Part shown: positions 53,376 to 62,089 of the stretch, in pieces | Layout of the letters: the number at the start of each line of letters is the position of its first letter | Position numbering within the stretch: position 1 is the first letter of the stretch | Origin: Thermodesulfomicrobium sp. WS | GTDB taxonomy: Bacteria; Desulfobacterota; Desulfovibrionia; Desulfovibrionales; Desulfomicrobiaceae | Assembly (NCBI RefSeq): GCF_027925145.1 | Contig: NZ_AP027130.1 | Span: 434,001-498,000 of the forward strand | Reading direction: 5' to 3' | DNA length: 64,000 nucleotides | Made by a program: the position numbers and the translations under genes | The notes under the pieces: model-generated | Databases searched by the model: none | Told to the model about the DNA's origin: nothing | Seen by the model: the letters and a program-made list of their open reading frames with translations, nothing else

Positions 53376-53519
53376 ATGATCGGCGAACTGGTGACGAACA
53401 TGCTGCACAGCACCGTGGCGGGCTTTATCGGGGTGACGGTGATCTTCGTGTACTTGGCCGCTATCGTGTGGGCGGCTATGTACCGCATCAAGGAAGGCGG
53501 CCACCTGGAGCACCACTAG
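53376..53519 (+). CDS. 47-aa single-pass membrane protein of unknown function
   Basis: A tiny protein with one long hydrophobic helix ([19 protein letters not shown], residues 13-31), a basic RIKEGG turn and a His-rich end HLEHH. GAGGAGG lies 6 bases before the ATG, and a strong terminator follows at once, so it is a real gene. Its form recalls small subunits of membrane complexes, but I cannot name a partner. It follows mqnE by 57 bases. Confidence 0.7.
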   Translation: MIGELVTNMLHSTVAGFIGVTVIFVYLAAIVWAAMYRIKEGGHLEHH

Positions 53520-53543
53520 TCTCGAGTCCTGTTCCAGCATTTC

Positions 53544-53568
53544 AAGGCGGCTTCGGCCGCCTTTTTTT
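53544..53568 (+). terminator. Strong intrinsic terminator
   Basis: Arms AAGGCGGC and GCCGCCTT around the stable TTCG tetraloop, followed by a run of T. It ends the mqnE/47-aa unit, 25 bases after the small gene. Confidence 0.93.
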
Positions 53569-53640
53569 ATGCCGCTTGCCCTTGCGTTTGCCTCCAGGTA
53601 CACGACCCACATCATCTCCAATCATCAATGTGGAAGGATT

Positions 53641-55545
53641 ATGCGTTCTTTTTCCGAGCTCGATGTCTACCTGTTCAAGCAAGGACGGCACACCCGGCTC
53701 TACGAGTTCTTAGGCGGACATTTGGCGGAAGGCGGCAGTGGCGCCCACTTTGCCGTATGGGCCCCCAACGCCACGGCGGTGTTCGTGGTTGGGGATTTCA
53801 ATCACTGGCACGGTGAGGCCAACCCCCTTTCTCTGCGCCCGGATGGCACAGGTATTTGGGAAGGATGGGTGCCCAAGGCCCGGCAAGGCCATCGCTACAA
53901 GTACCGCATCTGCTGGCCTGGGGGCGAAGGGCTGCGGGCCGATCCCTTTGCCGTGCATGCCGAGACCCCGCCGGCCACGGCCTCCATCCTCTGGCCTTTG
54001 GCCGGACATTTCTGGGAGGATGGGCAGTGGATGGAATCTCGGCGCTATGCCAATGCCCTGGACGCCCCTATGGCCATCTATGAGGTGCACTTGGGTTCGT
54101 GGCGGCGCGGCCCTGGAGGACGCTGGCTCTCCTACCGGGAGATGGCCCACGAACTGGCGGACTACGTGGCATCCATGGGTTTTACCCACGTCGAGCTTTT
54201 GCCGGTGGCGGAGCATCCTTTTTACGGGTCCTGGGGATATCAGGCCACGGGGTATTTCGCACCCACCAGCCGTTATGGAACGCCTCAGGACTTCATGTAC
54301 TTGGTGGATTATCTCCACCGCCGAGGCATTGGGGTCATCCTCGATTGGGTGCCTGGACATTTCCCTACCGATGCCCATGGTCTGGCGTGGTTTGACGGCA
54401 CCGCCCTCTACGAGCATGCCGATCCCCGCCAGGGATTTCATCCCGACTGGAAAAGCGCCATTTTCAACTATGGCCGCTATGAGGTAGCTGGGTTTCTTTT
54501 GTCCAACGCATTGTATTGGCTGCGGGAATATCATATTGATGGTTTGCGTGTGGATGGGGTGGCCTCCATGTTGTATTTGGACTACTCGCGCAAACCCGGC
54601 GAGTGGGTCCCCAACCGCTATGGTGGGCGGGAAAATCTCGAAGCGATTCAGCTTTTGCGCACGCTCAATACGTTGGTCTATGGAGAGTTCCCTGACGTAC
54701 AGACCATTGCTGAGGAATCCACCGCCTGGCCCATGGTCTCCCGCCCGGTCTACCTTGGAGGCCTTGGGTTCGGTCTCAAGTGGAATATGGGCTGGATGCA
54801 CGATACCCTTCGGTATATGTCTTTGGACCCCATTTTCCGCAAATACCATCATAATCAACTCACCTTTGCCATTTGGTACGCATTTACCGAAAATTTCGTC
54901 TTGCCCCTCTCCCATGACGAAGTGGTGCACGGCAAAGGATCGCTTTTAGGGAAGCTGCCTGGGGATATTTGGCAAAAGATGGCCGGGTTGCGGCTGCTTT
55001 TGGCCTACATGTACACGTTGCCGGGGAAAAAACTCCTCTTCATGGGCGCGGAGATCGCGCAATGGCAGGAATGGAACCACGACGAGCAATTGGATTGGGT
55101 CCTGCTGGAGTTTCCCTTTCATAGCGGGGTGCAGCGTTTTGTCCGCCACCTCAACCGCCTGTACCGGGCGCTCCCGGCCCTGCATCAGGTGGATTTCGAT
55201 CCTGCGGGATTCCAGTGGGAGAACTGCTTTGATTCCGAGCAGAGTGTGGTGAGTTTCTTCCGGCGCGACAAGGAAGGCCGCGAGGTTTTGGTGGTGCTCA
55301 ACGCCACGCCGGTGCCGCGCCATGAATACATCGTGGGCGTCCCTCGGCCGGGGGTGTGGCGGGAACTGCTCAATTCCGATGCGGCGTGGTATGGAGGCTC
55401 GAACCTGGGCAATGCCGGGGCGGTGACTGCGTGGGAAGGGCCGGTGCGGGAATTCCCGTATGGTGTGCATTTGACCTTGCCGCCGCTGGCAGCAGTGGTG
55501 TTGTGCCACGAGGGCTGTTGTCCTCCGGATTGGGGTGCGATGTAG
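53641..55545 (+). CDS. glgB: 1,4-alpha-glucan branching enzyme
   Basis: A 634-aa GH13 enzyme that adds alpha-1,6 branches to glycogen. An N-terminal CBM48 ([20 protein letters not shown]) is followed by the barrel with [32 protein letters not shown] (nucleophile Asp), IAEESTAWP (acid/base Glu) and [12 protein letters not shown]. The N-terminus is of the shorter type. AAGGA precedes ATG 53641. malQ follows after 12 bases; glgA and glgC are not in the window. Confidence 0.95.
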   Translation: MRSFSELDVYLFKQGRHTRLYEFLGGHLAEGGSGAHFAVWAPNATAVFVVGDFNHWHGEANPLSLRPDGTGIWEGWVPKARQGHRYKYRICWPGGEGLRADPFAVHAETPPATASILWPLAGHFWEDGQWMESRRYANALDAPMAIYEVHLGSWRRGPGGRWLSYREMAHELADYVASMGFTHVELLPVAEHPFYGSWGYQATGYFAPTSRYGTPQDFMYLVDYLHRRGIGVILDWVPGHFPTDAHGLAWFDGTALYEHADPRQGFHPDWKSAIFNYGRYEVAGFLLSNALYWLREYHIDGLRVDGVASMLYLDYSRKPGEWVPNRYGGRENLEAIQLLRTLNTLVYGEFPDVQTIAEESTAWPMVSRPVYLGGLGFGLKWNMGWMHDTLRYMSLDPIFRKYHHNQLTFAIWYAFTENFVLPLSHDEVVHGKGSLLGKLPGDIWQKMAGLRLLLAYMYTLPGKKLLFMGAEIAQWQEWNHDEQLDWVLLEFPFHSGVQRFVRHLNRLYRALPALHQVDFDPAGFQWENCFDSEQSVVSFFRRDKEGREVLVVLNATPVPRHEYIVGVPRPGVWRELLNSDAAWYGGSNLGNAGAVTAWEGPVREFPYGVHLTLPPLAAVVLCHEGCCPPDWGAM

Positions 55546-55557
55546 GGAGGCGGGGGT

Positions 55558-57078
55558 ATGATGGATGGGCGTCGCCGAGCAGGGGTCCTGGCGCATGTGA
55601 CGGCCCTGCCTGGGCCGGGCGGTATGGGAGACTTCGGCCCAGGTACGCGGACATTTCTCGATTTTCTGGCCGAGGCAGGGCAGGGGATATGGCAGATCCT
55701 CCCCCTTGCCCCTACCAACACCGGGGCCGGCAATTCGCCCTATAGCGGCTATTCGGCCTTTGCCTGGAATCCGCTCTTGATTTCTCCCCACCTTTTGGTG
55801 CGCGATGGCCTGCTTTCGCCGCAGGATGTGCGTACCCCACCCGTCCTCGTAGAGGGGCGGGTGGATTTCGCGGCGCAGGCGGCCTGGCGCACGGCCTTGC
55901 TCGACGCCGCTTACGATGCCGCCTGGCCGAAGCTTTCCGAGGATAGGGATTTTCTTGCCTTTTGCCAGGAGCATGCCGCGTGGCTGGAAGACTGGGCGGT
56001 GTTTGCCGCTCTCAAGCGTCAGACGCAAGGCGCCCCCTGGTACCAATGGGACGCACCGCTTCGTCTGCGTCATCCCCAGGCCGTGGAGGCTGCCCGTCAA
56101 CGCCTGGGATTTTGGATCCAGCGGGAGCGCTTTGTGCAGTACCTGGCCGCGCGGCAATGGCGCCAGGTGTTGGAGTACGCCGCACGCCTGGGGATCGTGG
56201 TGCTGGGAGACGTCCCCATTTATGTGAGCCTGGATAGCTGTGACGTCTGGGCGCATAGGGAGATCTTCCAACTCGACCGCGAAGGGAGGCCCATTTTCAG
56301 TGCGGGGGCGCCTCCGGATTACTTCAGCGCCACGGGTCAGATGTGGGGAAACCCCGTCTACGACTGGGAGCACCTTGCGCGCACGGGCTACGCGTGGTGG
56401 GTGCAGCGTTTGGCGCATGAACGCCGGCGGTTGCATGCCATCCGCTTGGATCACTTTCGGGGCTTTTGCGCCTACTGGCAGGTGCCGGCCTGCGAGCCCA
56501 CGGCGGAAAATGGGGTCTGGGTGCCGGGGCCAGGAAGACCGCTCTTTGATGCCGTGCGGGCGCAGGTGCCGGACCTCTGGCTCGTGGCCGAGGACTTGGG
56601 CGTGATCACGGAAGACGTGCGCGCGCTCATGGAGAGTCTCGGGCTTCCGGGGATGCGCGTGCTCCAGTTCGCATTTGGCGGCGGAGCGGAGAATCCGTAT
56701 CTGCCGCACCAGATCCCCGAGCAGGCCGTGGCCTATACCGGGACGCATGACAACAATACCGTGCGCGGATGGTGGGAGCACGAGGCCGGGCCAGAGGTGC
56801 GGGCCCATGTGGAGGCCTATTGGGGTCGGCCGGTGCAGGCGGAGACGGTGGCCGATGCCCTTATTCGCCTTGCCTTACTGAGTCGGGCACGTTGGGCGGT
56901 GGTGCCTTTGCAGGACTATCTCGGCCTGGGGAGTGCGGCGCGTTTCAATACCCCAGGAGTGGCGTACGGCAATTGGGCGTGGTGCGCTCCGGCCGATGCG
57001 TGCTCGCCGCGTTTGGCCTCCCGCATGCGCGAACTCGCGCAGCTCTACGGTCGTACCGCGGAGGCGAGGGGTGCGTGA
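55558..57078 (+). CDS. malQ: 4-alpha-glucanotransferase (GH77)
   Basis: A 506-aa amylomaltase. It opens RRAGVLAHVTALPGPGGMGD and continues QILPLAPTNTGAGNSPYSGYSAFA; the catalytic Asp lies in IRLDHFRGFCAYW, the acid/base Glu in WLVAEDLGVIT and a third acid in YTGTHDNNTVRGWW. It disproportionates maltodextrins, complementing glgB in glycogen turnover. Two ATGs in a row at 55558 and 55561 are both possible starts. Confidence 0.94.
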   Translation: MMDGRRRAGVLAHVTALPGPGGMGDFGPGTRTFLDFLAEAGQGIWQILPLAPTNTGAGNSPYSGYSAFAWNPLLISPHLLVRDGLLSPQDVRTPPVLVEGRVDFAAQAAWRTALLDAAYDAAWPKLSEDRDFLAFCQEHAAWLEDWAVFAALKRQTQGAPWYQWDAPLRLRHPQAVEAARQRLGFWIQRERFVQYLAARQWRQVLEYAARLGIVVLGDVPIYVSLDSCDVWAHREIFQLDREGRPIFSAGAPPDYFSATGQMWGNPVYDWEHLARTGYAWWVQRLAHERRRLHAIRLDHFRGFCAYWQVPACEPTAENGVWVPGPGRPLFDAVRAQVPDLWLVAEDLGVITEDVRALMESLGLPGMRVLQFAFGGGAENPYLPHQIPEQAVAYTGTHDNNTVRGWWEHEAGPEVRAHVEAYWGRPVQAETVADALIRLALLSRARWAVVPLQDYLGLGSAARFNTPGVAYGNWAWCAPADACSPRLASRMRELAQLYGRTAEARGA

Positions 57079-57092
57079 AGACGCCCCAAAAA

Positions 57093-57124
57093 CAAACGCC
57101 CTGGGGGGAGGCCCAGGGCGTTTG
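57093..57124. terminator. Bidirectional terminator between malQ and dsrC
   Basis: Perfect 13-bp arms CAAACGCCCTGGG (57093-57105) and CCCAGGGCGTTTG (57112-57124) with a 6-base loop. On the minus strand it is followed by TTTTT, giving a good terminator for dsrC; on the plus strand it ends malQ. Confidence 0.88.
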
Positions 57125-57145
57125 CGGAGCGTCAAGCAAGAGCGC

Positions 57146-57463
57146 TTATACGCAGCCAGTGGGCTTGGGCAGGCCAGCCATTTTGCAGGCGCCTTTGCCC
57201 GGGCCAGAGGGGAACAGCTCGTAGATCTGTTTCAGCTTGTAGCCCGTGGACTTGGACAGGATCCGCACCATCGGGGCAATGCCATTCTTCTTGTAGTAAT
57301 CCTGCAGGAAGTCGATGATTTCCTGATGGGCCGGGGTGAGCTCAGAAATGCCTTCGCTCTCCTTCACGTACTCCACCCACTCCGGACACCAGTCCTCGAA
57401 CTTGAGCAGGAACCCGTCCTCGTCGATTTCAAATGTTTTGCCTTTGAATTCCACTGTTGCCAT
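57146..57463 (-). CDS. dsrC: DsrC sulfur-carrier protein of dissimilatory sulfite reduction
   Basis: A 105-aa small protein that takes the sulfur from sulfite in DsrAB and passes it as a trisulfide to the DsrMKJOP complex. It starts MATVEFKGKTFEIDEDGFL and ends with the C-terminal arm CKMAGLPKPTGCV, with both redox Cys (93 and 104) present. It is a true DsrC rather than a single-Cys TusE/RspA form. The gene is alone, not with dsrAB, as usual in Desulfovibrionales. AAGGAGG precedes the ATG. Confidence 0.97.
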   Translation of the reverse strand: MATVEFKGKTFEIDEDGFLLKFEDWCPEWVEYVKESEGISELTPAHQEIIDFLQDYYKKNGIAPMVRILSKSTGYKLKQIYELFPSGPGKGACKMAGLPKPTGCV

Positions 57464-57522
57464 AGCGATCCTCCTTGATATGTTGCGGATGGTTCCTTTT
57501 GGAAAAGGACGTACTCACAACT

Positions 57523-57551
57523 TCCCTAGAGGGAAGGATTTTTTTTGTCAA
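57523..57551 (-). promoter_or_regulatory. Probable promoter of dsrC
   Basis: Minus-strand TTGACA (57546-57551), 17 bases that include a T/A-rich run, TAGGGA (57523-57528), about 60 bases before the ATG. DsrC is usually strongly expressed, consistent with a perfect -35. Confidence 0.55.
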
Positions 57552-57605
57552 TGATGCAAAATGCCAGCGTCGCTTTCTTGCGCGGCAATGGGTTTATGGT
57601 TGGGG

Positions 57606-57782
57606 TCAGTCGCGAAAATCCCGCACGATAATTTGTTCTTTGCGCAATTTGCACCATGAAGGTCGGTCGGTTTCTTCGGTGAGGATAGGGCGCATGGGCG
57701 GCGTGGCAATGACGCACATGCGCTCACTTCCTTCCTGACGATAAAAAGGACATTCTCGACATTTCGTGACAACGAGAACCAT
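57606..57782 (-). CDS. 58-aa four-cysteine protein, probable metal or Fe-S binder
   Basis: A short frame overlooked by long-ORF methods. ATG at 57782, TGA at 57606. The sequence begins MVLVVTKCRECPFYRQEGSE, then RMCVIATPPMRPILTEETDR and PSWCKLRKEQIIV. Four Cys at 8, 11, 23 and 44 give CxxC-x11-C-x20-C, typical of a small zinc or Fe-S knot. It starts 7 bases after the stop of the zinc-ribbon gene, so the two form an operon. I do not recognise a function. Codon choice and the dense Cys, Pro and aromatic pattern support coding. Confidence 0.68.
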   Translation of the reverse strand: MVLVVTKCRECPFYRQEGSERMCVIATPPMRPILTEETDRPSWCKLRKEQIIVRDFRD

Positions 57783-57789
57783 ATCCCAA

Positions 57790-57975
57790 TTAGACCTCAG
57801 CAGGCAGCGGAGTTTCTTGGCAGTATTGGTCCCATTGGGCGCACGCCATATCTTCGGTGGGCTGGAACTGCGCCTGGCAGCGGCCGCAAATCATAGTGCG
57901 TTCCGCGTTGTTGTCCGGATGAGGTGTGAACTCTTGGACATGGCCGCATTGCGGGCAGGGAATCGAAGGTGCCAT
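57790..57975 (-). CDS. Small double-CxxC zinc-ribbon protein
   Basis: A 61-aa protein with CPQCGHVQEF near the N-terminus and ICGRCQAQFQP 22 residues later, the pattern of a zinc ribbon similar to MJ0042-type finger domains. Two more Cys occur near the end (MACAQWDQYC). AGAGG precedes the ATG. Probably regulatory or structural; no partner named. It leads the two-gene unit with the 58-aa protein, from a promoter near 58016-58045. Confidence 0.78.
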   Translation of the reverse strand: MAPSIPCPQCGHVQEFTPHPDNNAERTMICGRCQAQFQPTEDMACAQWDQYCQETPLPAEV

Positions 57976-58015
57976 ACGAGCCTCTTTGGGGAGAGTCCTT
58001 CCAAAATGATGGGTT

Positions 58016-58045
58016 CTCCTAGAAGCTTTTGGCCGGAAGTGTCAA
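58016..58045 (-). promoter_or_regulatory. Possible promoter of the two small Cys genes
   Basis: Minus-strand TTGACA (58040-58045), 18 bases, TAGGAG (58016-58021), about 40 bases before the zinc-ribbon ATG. The -35 lies just beyond the 3' end of the cardiolipin synthase gene. Confidence 0.45.
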
Positions 58046-58068
58046 CCAGCGGAAATGGAGGTAGATGT

Positions 58069-59487
58069 TTAGAGGTAGGGGCCGAAAAGCCAAAAGAAGG
58101 CGTCGCGCATGCGTATCGGCAGGGGACGGGATCGGAGGTCTTCGGCCGTGACCCGCTGACTGCCGCGGCGCACAGTATCGAGCTGGCGGTGGAGGCGGGC
58201 GCAGATTTCGGGGTCGAAGATTTCCAGTCCCAACTCGAAGTTGAGCGCCAGGCTGCGGCAATCCCAGTTGGCGGAGCCCACATGGGCGTAGTCGTCGTCC
58301 ACGAGAAAGAGCTTGGCATGGCAGAAAGGATCCGGGACGTGGTAGCATTGGACCCCGCGCCTGAGGAGCCCCTCCAGGACATGGCTCGTTGCCCAGGCGA
58401 CGAAAGGGATGTTGCAATGGGCAGGGAGAAAGACCTCCACATCGACGCCGCGTAAGCGGGCGGCGTGCAGAGCCCCGAAGATTTCTCGCGGCGGCAGGAA
58501 ATATGGGGTCATGATGCGGATATGTTTGCGCGCCGCACAGATCAGGCCGGCCCAGAGCTCGAGGAGGACGTCCATGGTTTGGTCCGGACCGGATGCCACT
58601 GCCCGGCAGACGCTGTCTCCCACCATGTCGGCGGTGGCTGGGGGGAGGGGGAGATGTTCCTGGGTGGCGAGGAACCAGTCCTGGACAAAGGCGTGTCCCA
58701 ATTGGCGTGCCGCTGGTCCTTGGATGCGGAAGTGGATGTCGGTGATGGCGAGATGCCCGTTACGGCGCACGTTGCGCTCGCTGATGTTCATGCCGCCGGT
58801 GAAGGCGGTATGCCCGTCCACGAAAAGGATTTTGCGGTGATTGCGCAGGTTGAGGTGGATTTCCGGCGGCAGGATCCGCGGCGGGAGGAAGCCAGTCGCC
58901 GGGACCCCATGGCGTCGCAAGATCGGGAGGATGGACGGCCAGCCATAGAGTTCTCCGACACCGTCCACAATGACCCGCACGTCAACCCCGCGGCGCTGGG
59001 CGTCGAGGAGCGACTGGGCAAAGCGGTGCCCAACGGTGTCCGCAGCAAAAATATAGGAGGCAAGGTACACGCAGCGTTCGGCCTGATCGATGGCTGCGAG
59101 CATGGCGGGATAGGCCTCGTCGCCGTCGTGCAGGATGTGGACGCAATTGCCGCCGGCCAGCGGCGTGTCGAGGAGCGAGGAGCCGATACGGGCCAGGCGT
59201 AAGCGGCGGGGATGGAGCGCGGAGTCAGGAAGGCCGGCACCATCGGCATGGGACGGATAGGGAGAGAGGCCGTGGGCGTGCGCCTGACGCATGCGCTGGG
59301 CGCTGCGGCGGATGCGGTTGATGCCAAAGAGCAGGTAGAGCAGTGGGCCGGCAAGGGGAAAGGTGATGCATACGGCGATCCAGCCCAGGGCAGAGCGGGA
59401 GTCGCGCTTGGTCAGGAGGGCGTGCCCCGCGGAGGCGAGGCTCGGGAGGGCAAAGAGCGCTAGGCTGAGGATTTGGGTGGCGGACAT
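58069..59487 (-). CDS. cls: Cardiolipin synthase (phospholipase D family)
   Basis: A 472-aa membrane enzyme that joins two phosphatidylglycerols. Two N-terminal membrane helices (LSLALFALPSLASAG and IAVCITFPLAGPLLYLLFGI) are followed by two PLD motifs: NHRKILFVDGHTAFTGGMN (about residue 215) and CHAKLFLVDDDYAHVGSAN (about 400), both HxKxxxxD intact. ATG 59487 is chosen because the membrane helix begins there; it overlaps the end of the PAS gene by 28 bases. Confidence 0.92.
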   Translation of the reverse strand: MSATQILSLALFALPSLASAGHALLTKRDSRSALGWIAVCITFPLAGPLLYLLFGINRIRRSAQRMRQAHAHGLSPYPSHADGAGLPDSALHPRRLRLARIGSSLLDTPLAGGNCVHILHDGDEAYPAMLAAIDQAERCVYLASYIFAADTVGHRFAQSLLDAQRRGVDVRVIVDGVGELYGWPSILPILRRHGVPATGFLPPRILPPEIHLNLRNHRKILFVDGHTAFTGGMNISERNVRRNGHLAITDIHFRIQGPAARQLGHAFVQDWFLATQEHLPLPPATADMVGDSVCRAVASGPDQTMDVLLELWAGLICAARKHIRIMTPYFLPPREIFGALHAARLRGVDVEVFLPAHCNIPFVAWATSHVLEGLLRRGVQCYHVPDPFCHAKLFLVDDDYAHVGSANWDCRSLALNFELGLEIFDPEICARLHRQLDTVRRGSQRVTAEDLRSRPLPIRMRDAFFWLFGPYL

Positions 59488-60551
59488 GCTGTCTCGGACT
59501 TGAGGGAGTCGAAAATGGCGATGATGGCATGGTCCAGGTAGGGTTCTTCCTTGTAGGTCAAAAAGGCGGAGTTGAACGCCCGGGTGACGGCGGTGATCTT
59601 GGCGCAGGCTGCTTCTAAATCTTGGCAATACGCGCGGATGGCCTGACGCAGTGCGGCCGGATCGGCTGAGGATTCGATCTCTTCGAGGATGCCGTCTTTG
59701 GCCGCGAGGATCTGCATGAGGTGGGTGTTGAGGTAGTGGCACACACTGCCCGCTGCCTGGCGAAGGACTTGGTTGCGCTGGTTTTCCAATAGCTCGGTAA
59801 TATTGGTTATAATGCCTTCGTAGCTGACGATGACCCCCTGCGGGTTGCGTTTGGCGCGGGCGGTGAGGTCGACTTCGATGATGCGGCCGTCGCGGGTCTT
59901 CATGCGCACATGGCGGCCATGCACGGCCCCGTGCGCCTGGATTTCCGCAAGGATGCGCTCCCGTTCGGCGGGGTCTTCGTAAAAGTCTCGGATGTTGGCG
60001 CCCAGGGCCTCGTCGCGGCTGCAGAATCCCAGCATGTGGGCCCCGGCTTCGTTGATGTCGAGAAAAACCCCATCTGGACGCACCGAGTAGGCCATGTCAT
60101 GGGTGGAGTGGAAGAAGTCGCGGTAGCGCGCTTCGCTGCTGGCGAGCGCGTCCATGGCTTGGCGTCGGGCCGTGACATCCCGCAGGACGTGGTCGATGCG
60201 CTGCCCCATCTGGTCTGGACAATACGCAGTATGCCCCTCGTCGTGCACCCATTTGGTTTGGCCTGCGGGGGTGACGATGCGGTACTCCATCTCATCGAAT
60301 TCGTTGTCCATGACAGCGGCATAGTAGTGCCGTACGGCCTCCCGATCCTCCGGGTGGACGAGGGCGAACAGATTCTCGATGGAGGTGACATCGCGCATGG
60401 GGATGCCGAAAAGCGCTTCCACCGCAGGAGTGACGTACCGGAGTTCTCCCTGCGGGGAGAGGGAGACGATGACCTCGCTCATGGCGTGGAGAATGCTGCG
60501 TAAGCGTTCCTTGATCTGCGCAAATTGGGCCAGATCGATACGGTTGGGCAT
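59460..60551 (-). CDS. Double-PAS signalling protein lacking a kinase catalytic domain
   Basis: A 363-aa soluble protein. PAS1 covers about residues 15-130 (MSEVIVSLSPQGELRYVTPA) and PAS2 about 140-260 (MAYSVRPDGVFLDINEAGAH). A helical segment after about 265 recalls a histidine-kinase dimerization region (GSVCHYLNTHLMQILAAKDG, His present), but no ATPase domain follows before the stop. It may be a sensor that acts through a partner or a remnant kinase. AGGAGG precedes ATG 60551. It overlaps the cls start. Confidence 0.8.
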   Translation of the reverse strand: MPNRIDLAQFAQIKERLRSILHAMSEVIVSLSPQGELRYVTPAVEALFGIPMRDVTSIENLFALVHPEDREAVRHYYAAVMDNEFDEMEYRIVTPAGQTKWVHDEGHTAYCPDQMGQRIDHVLRDVTARRQAMDALASSEARYRDFFHSTHDMAYSVRPDGVFLDINEAGAHMLGFCSRDEALGANIRDFYEDPAERERILAEIQAHGAVHGRHVRMKTRDGRIIEVDLTARAKRNPQGVIVSYEGIITNITELLENQRNQVLRQAAGSVCHYLNTHLMQILAAKDGILEEIESSADPAALRQAIRAYCQDLEAACAKITAVTRAFNSAFLTYKEEPYLDHAIIAIFDSLKSETACPPPKSSA

Positions 60552-60619
60552 ACGACCTCCTGGGAGGGACGTGTAGGCCGGGAGCGCGTCTGGGGTCAAT
60601 GCTCGGTGTTTTGAGGAGG

Positions 60620-60637
60620 TTGATAAAAAAATCACAA
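60620..60637. promoter_or_regulatory. Rex-like site upstream of sat (distal)
   Basis: TTGATA-AAAAAA-TCACAA. The right half TCACAA is perfect against the TTGTGA-N6-TCACAA form known for Rex in Desulfovibrio; the left half matches 4 of 6. It lies just before the TTGACA at 60643. Confidence 0.5.
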
Positions 60638-60642
60638 AAGGG

Positions 60643-60648
60643 TTGACA
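60643..60648 (+). promoter_or_regulatory. Candidate -35 element of the sat promoter
   Basis: A perfect TTGACA 82 bases before the sat ATG and between two Rex-like sites. No good -10 is found at 16-18 bases (CAAAGG at 17), so the start point is uncertain. Confidence 0.4.
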
Positions 60649-60688
60649 TCCCCCGCCTCTGGGAGCAAAGGTCTCGCCCAGCAGTATT

Positions 60689-60706
60689 TTGTGAAAATCG
60701 AAACAA
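60689..60706. promoter_or_regulatory. Rex-like site upstream of sat (proximal)
   Basis: TTGTGA-AAATCG-AAACAA. The left half is perfect and the right half matches 4 of 6. It lies 24 bases before the sat ATG, within the presumed leader, where a bound repressor would block elongation. Confidence 0.5.
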
Positions 60707-60730
60707 ATTATCCGAGGAGGTAATCGCGTT

Positions 60731-62002
60731 ATGGCTCTCGTACCCCCCCATGGTGGAAAGGGATTGGTGTGCTGCCTGCTTCAGGGCGCCGAGCTTCAGG
60801 CCGAGTTGGAAAAGGCCAAGACCCTCAAGAAGATCGAGATCAGCCCTCGCGTCAAGGGCGACCTCATCATGATGGGTATTGGCGGCTTCAGCCCCCTGAA
60901 TGGGTTCATGACCCGCGCGGACTGGAAGTCGGTGTGTGAGAACTTCACCCTGGCGGACGGCACCTTCTGGCCGGTGCCTGTGACCCTGGACACCGACGAA
61001 GAGGTGAAGGTCGGCGAGGAGATCGCCCTGTTCGATCCCAAGAAGGGCGTGTACATGGCCACCATGAAGGTGACCGAAGTGTACGAAATGACCGAGGCCG
61101 ACAAGAAGTGGGAATGCGAGAAGGTCTACAAGGGCCAGGGTCCGGATTCCGCGGACGACAAGTTCTGGTCCGTGGCGCTGGACGATCATCCTGGCGTGCA
61201 GATGGTCATGGCCCAGAAGAAGTACAACGTGGCTGGCCCGGTGAAGGTCCTCTCCGAGGGCGACTATCGCGAGCGTTTCCCCGGCTGCTACATGACCCCG
61301 GCCGAGTCCCGCGCCATCTTCGAAGAGCGCGGATGGAGCCGTGTGGCCGCCCTGCAGCTGCGCAACCCCATGCACCGCTCCCACGAGTACCTGGCCAAGA
61401 TCGCCGTGGAAGTGTGCGACGGCGTGTTCATCCACTCCTTGGTGGGCAACCTCAAGCCTGGTGACATTCCGGCGGAAGTGCGCATCAAGTGCATCGACAC
61501 CCTCATCGACAAGTACTTCGTGAAGGCCAATGTGGTGCAGGGCGGCTATCCGCTGGATATGCGCTACGCCGGTCCCCGCGAAGCCCTGCTCCATGCCACC
61601 TTCCGCCAGAACTACGGCGTGAGCGACATGCTCATCGGCCGTGACCATGCCGGCGTGGGCGACTTCTACGGCATGTTCGAGGCCCAGGAGATCTTCGACC
61701 GCATTCCCAAGAACCTCGGCCCGGGCAAGGACCTCATCACCCAGCCCATGAAGATCGACTGGACCTTCTACTGCTACAAGTGCGACGGCATGGCCTCCCT
61801 GCGCACCTGCCCGCACACCAAGGAAGACCGCGTCATCCTGTCGGGCACCAAGCTGCGCAAGGCCCTGTCCGAAGGCGCTCCGGTTCCGGATCACTTCGGC
61901 CGCGACGAAGTCCTGGCCATCCTGCGCGAATACTACGAAGGCCTCACCGAGAAGGTGGAGATCAAGATGCAGCGTGCTGCCGACGGCAGCGTCATGAAAT
62001 AA
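60731..62002 (+). CDS. sat: Sulfate adenylyltransferase (dissimilatory)
   Basis: A 423-aa ATP sulfurylase making APS from sulfate and ATP, the first step of sulfate respiration. ATP-site motifs [13 protein letters not shown] (about 211-223) and [12 protein letters not shown] (about 312) are intact, and [15 protein letters not shown] supplies the zinc ligands of this type. GAGGAGG lies 9 bases before the ATG. Two Rex-like palindromes upstream suggest repression at low NADH/NAD. aprBA follows after 160 bases. Confidence 0.97.
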   Translation: MALVPPHGGKGLVCCLLQGAELQAELEKAKTLKKIEISPRVKGDLIMMGIGGFSPLNGFMTRADWKSVCENFTLADGTFWPVPVTLDTDEEVKVGEEIALFDPKKGVYMATMKVTEVYEMTEADKKWECEKVYKGQGPDSADDKFWSVALDDHPGVQMVMAQKKYNVAGPVKVLSEGDYRERFPGCYMTPAESRAIFEERGWSRVAALQLRNPMHRSHEYLAKIAVEVCDGVFIHSLVGNLKPGDIPAEVRIKCIDTLIDKYFVKANVVQGGYPLDMRYAGPREALLHATFRQNYGVSDMLIGRDHAGVGDFYGMFEAQEIFDRIPKNLGPGKDLITQPMKIDWTFYCYKCDGMASLRTCPHTKEDRVILSGTKLRKALSEGAPVPDHFGRDEVLAILREYYEGLTEKVEIKMQRAADGSVMK

Positions 62003-62017
62003 GCCGTGTGGGTTTTT

Positions 62018-62042
62018 GGGCTCGGGGCGGTGTCCCGAGCCC
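62018..62042 (+). terminator. GC hairpin after sat
   Basis: Perfect 9-bp arms GGGCTCGGG (62018-62026) and CCCGAGCCC (62034-62042), 7-base loop, 15 bases after the sat stop. No T-run follows, so it may be a weak terminator or an mRNA-stabilising end. Confidence 0.55.
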
Positions 62043-62059
62043 CGTCAATTCGCAATACC

Positions 62060-62089
62060 TTGACAGCGGGCGGGAAACGTTGGTAAAAG
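62060..62089 (+). promoter_or_regulatory. Probable promoter of aprBA
   Basis: TTGACA (62060-62065), 18 bases, TAAAAG (62084-62089), about 75 bases before the aprB ATG. A Rex-like site overlaps the -10. Confidence 0.5.
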
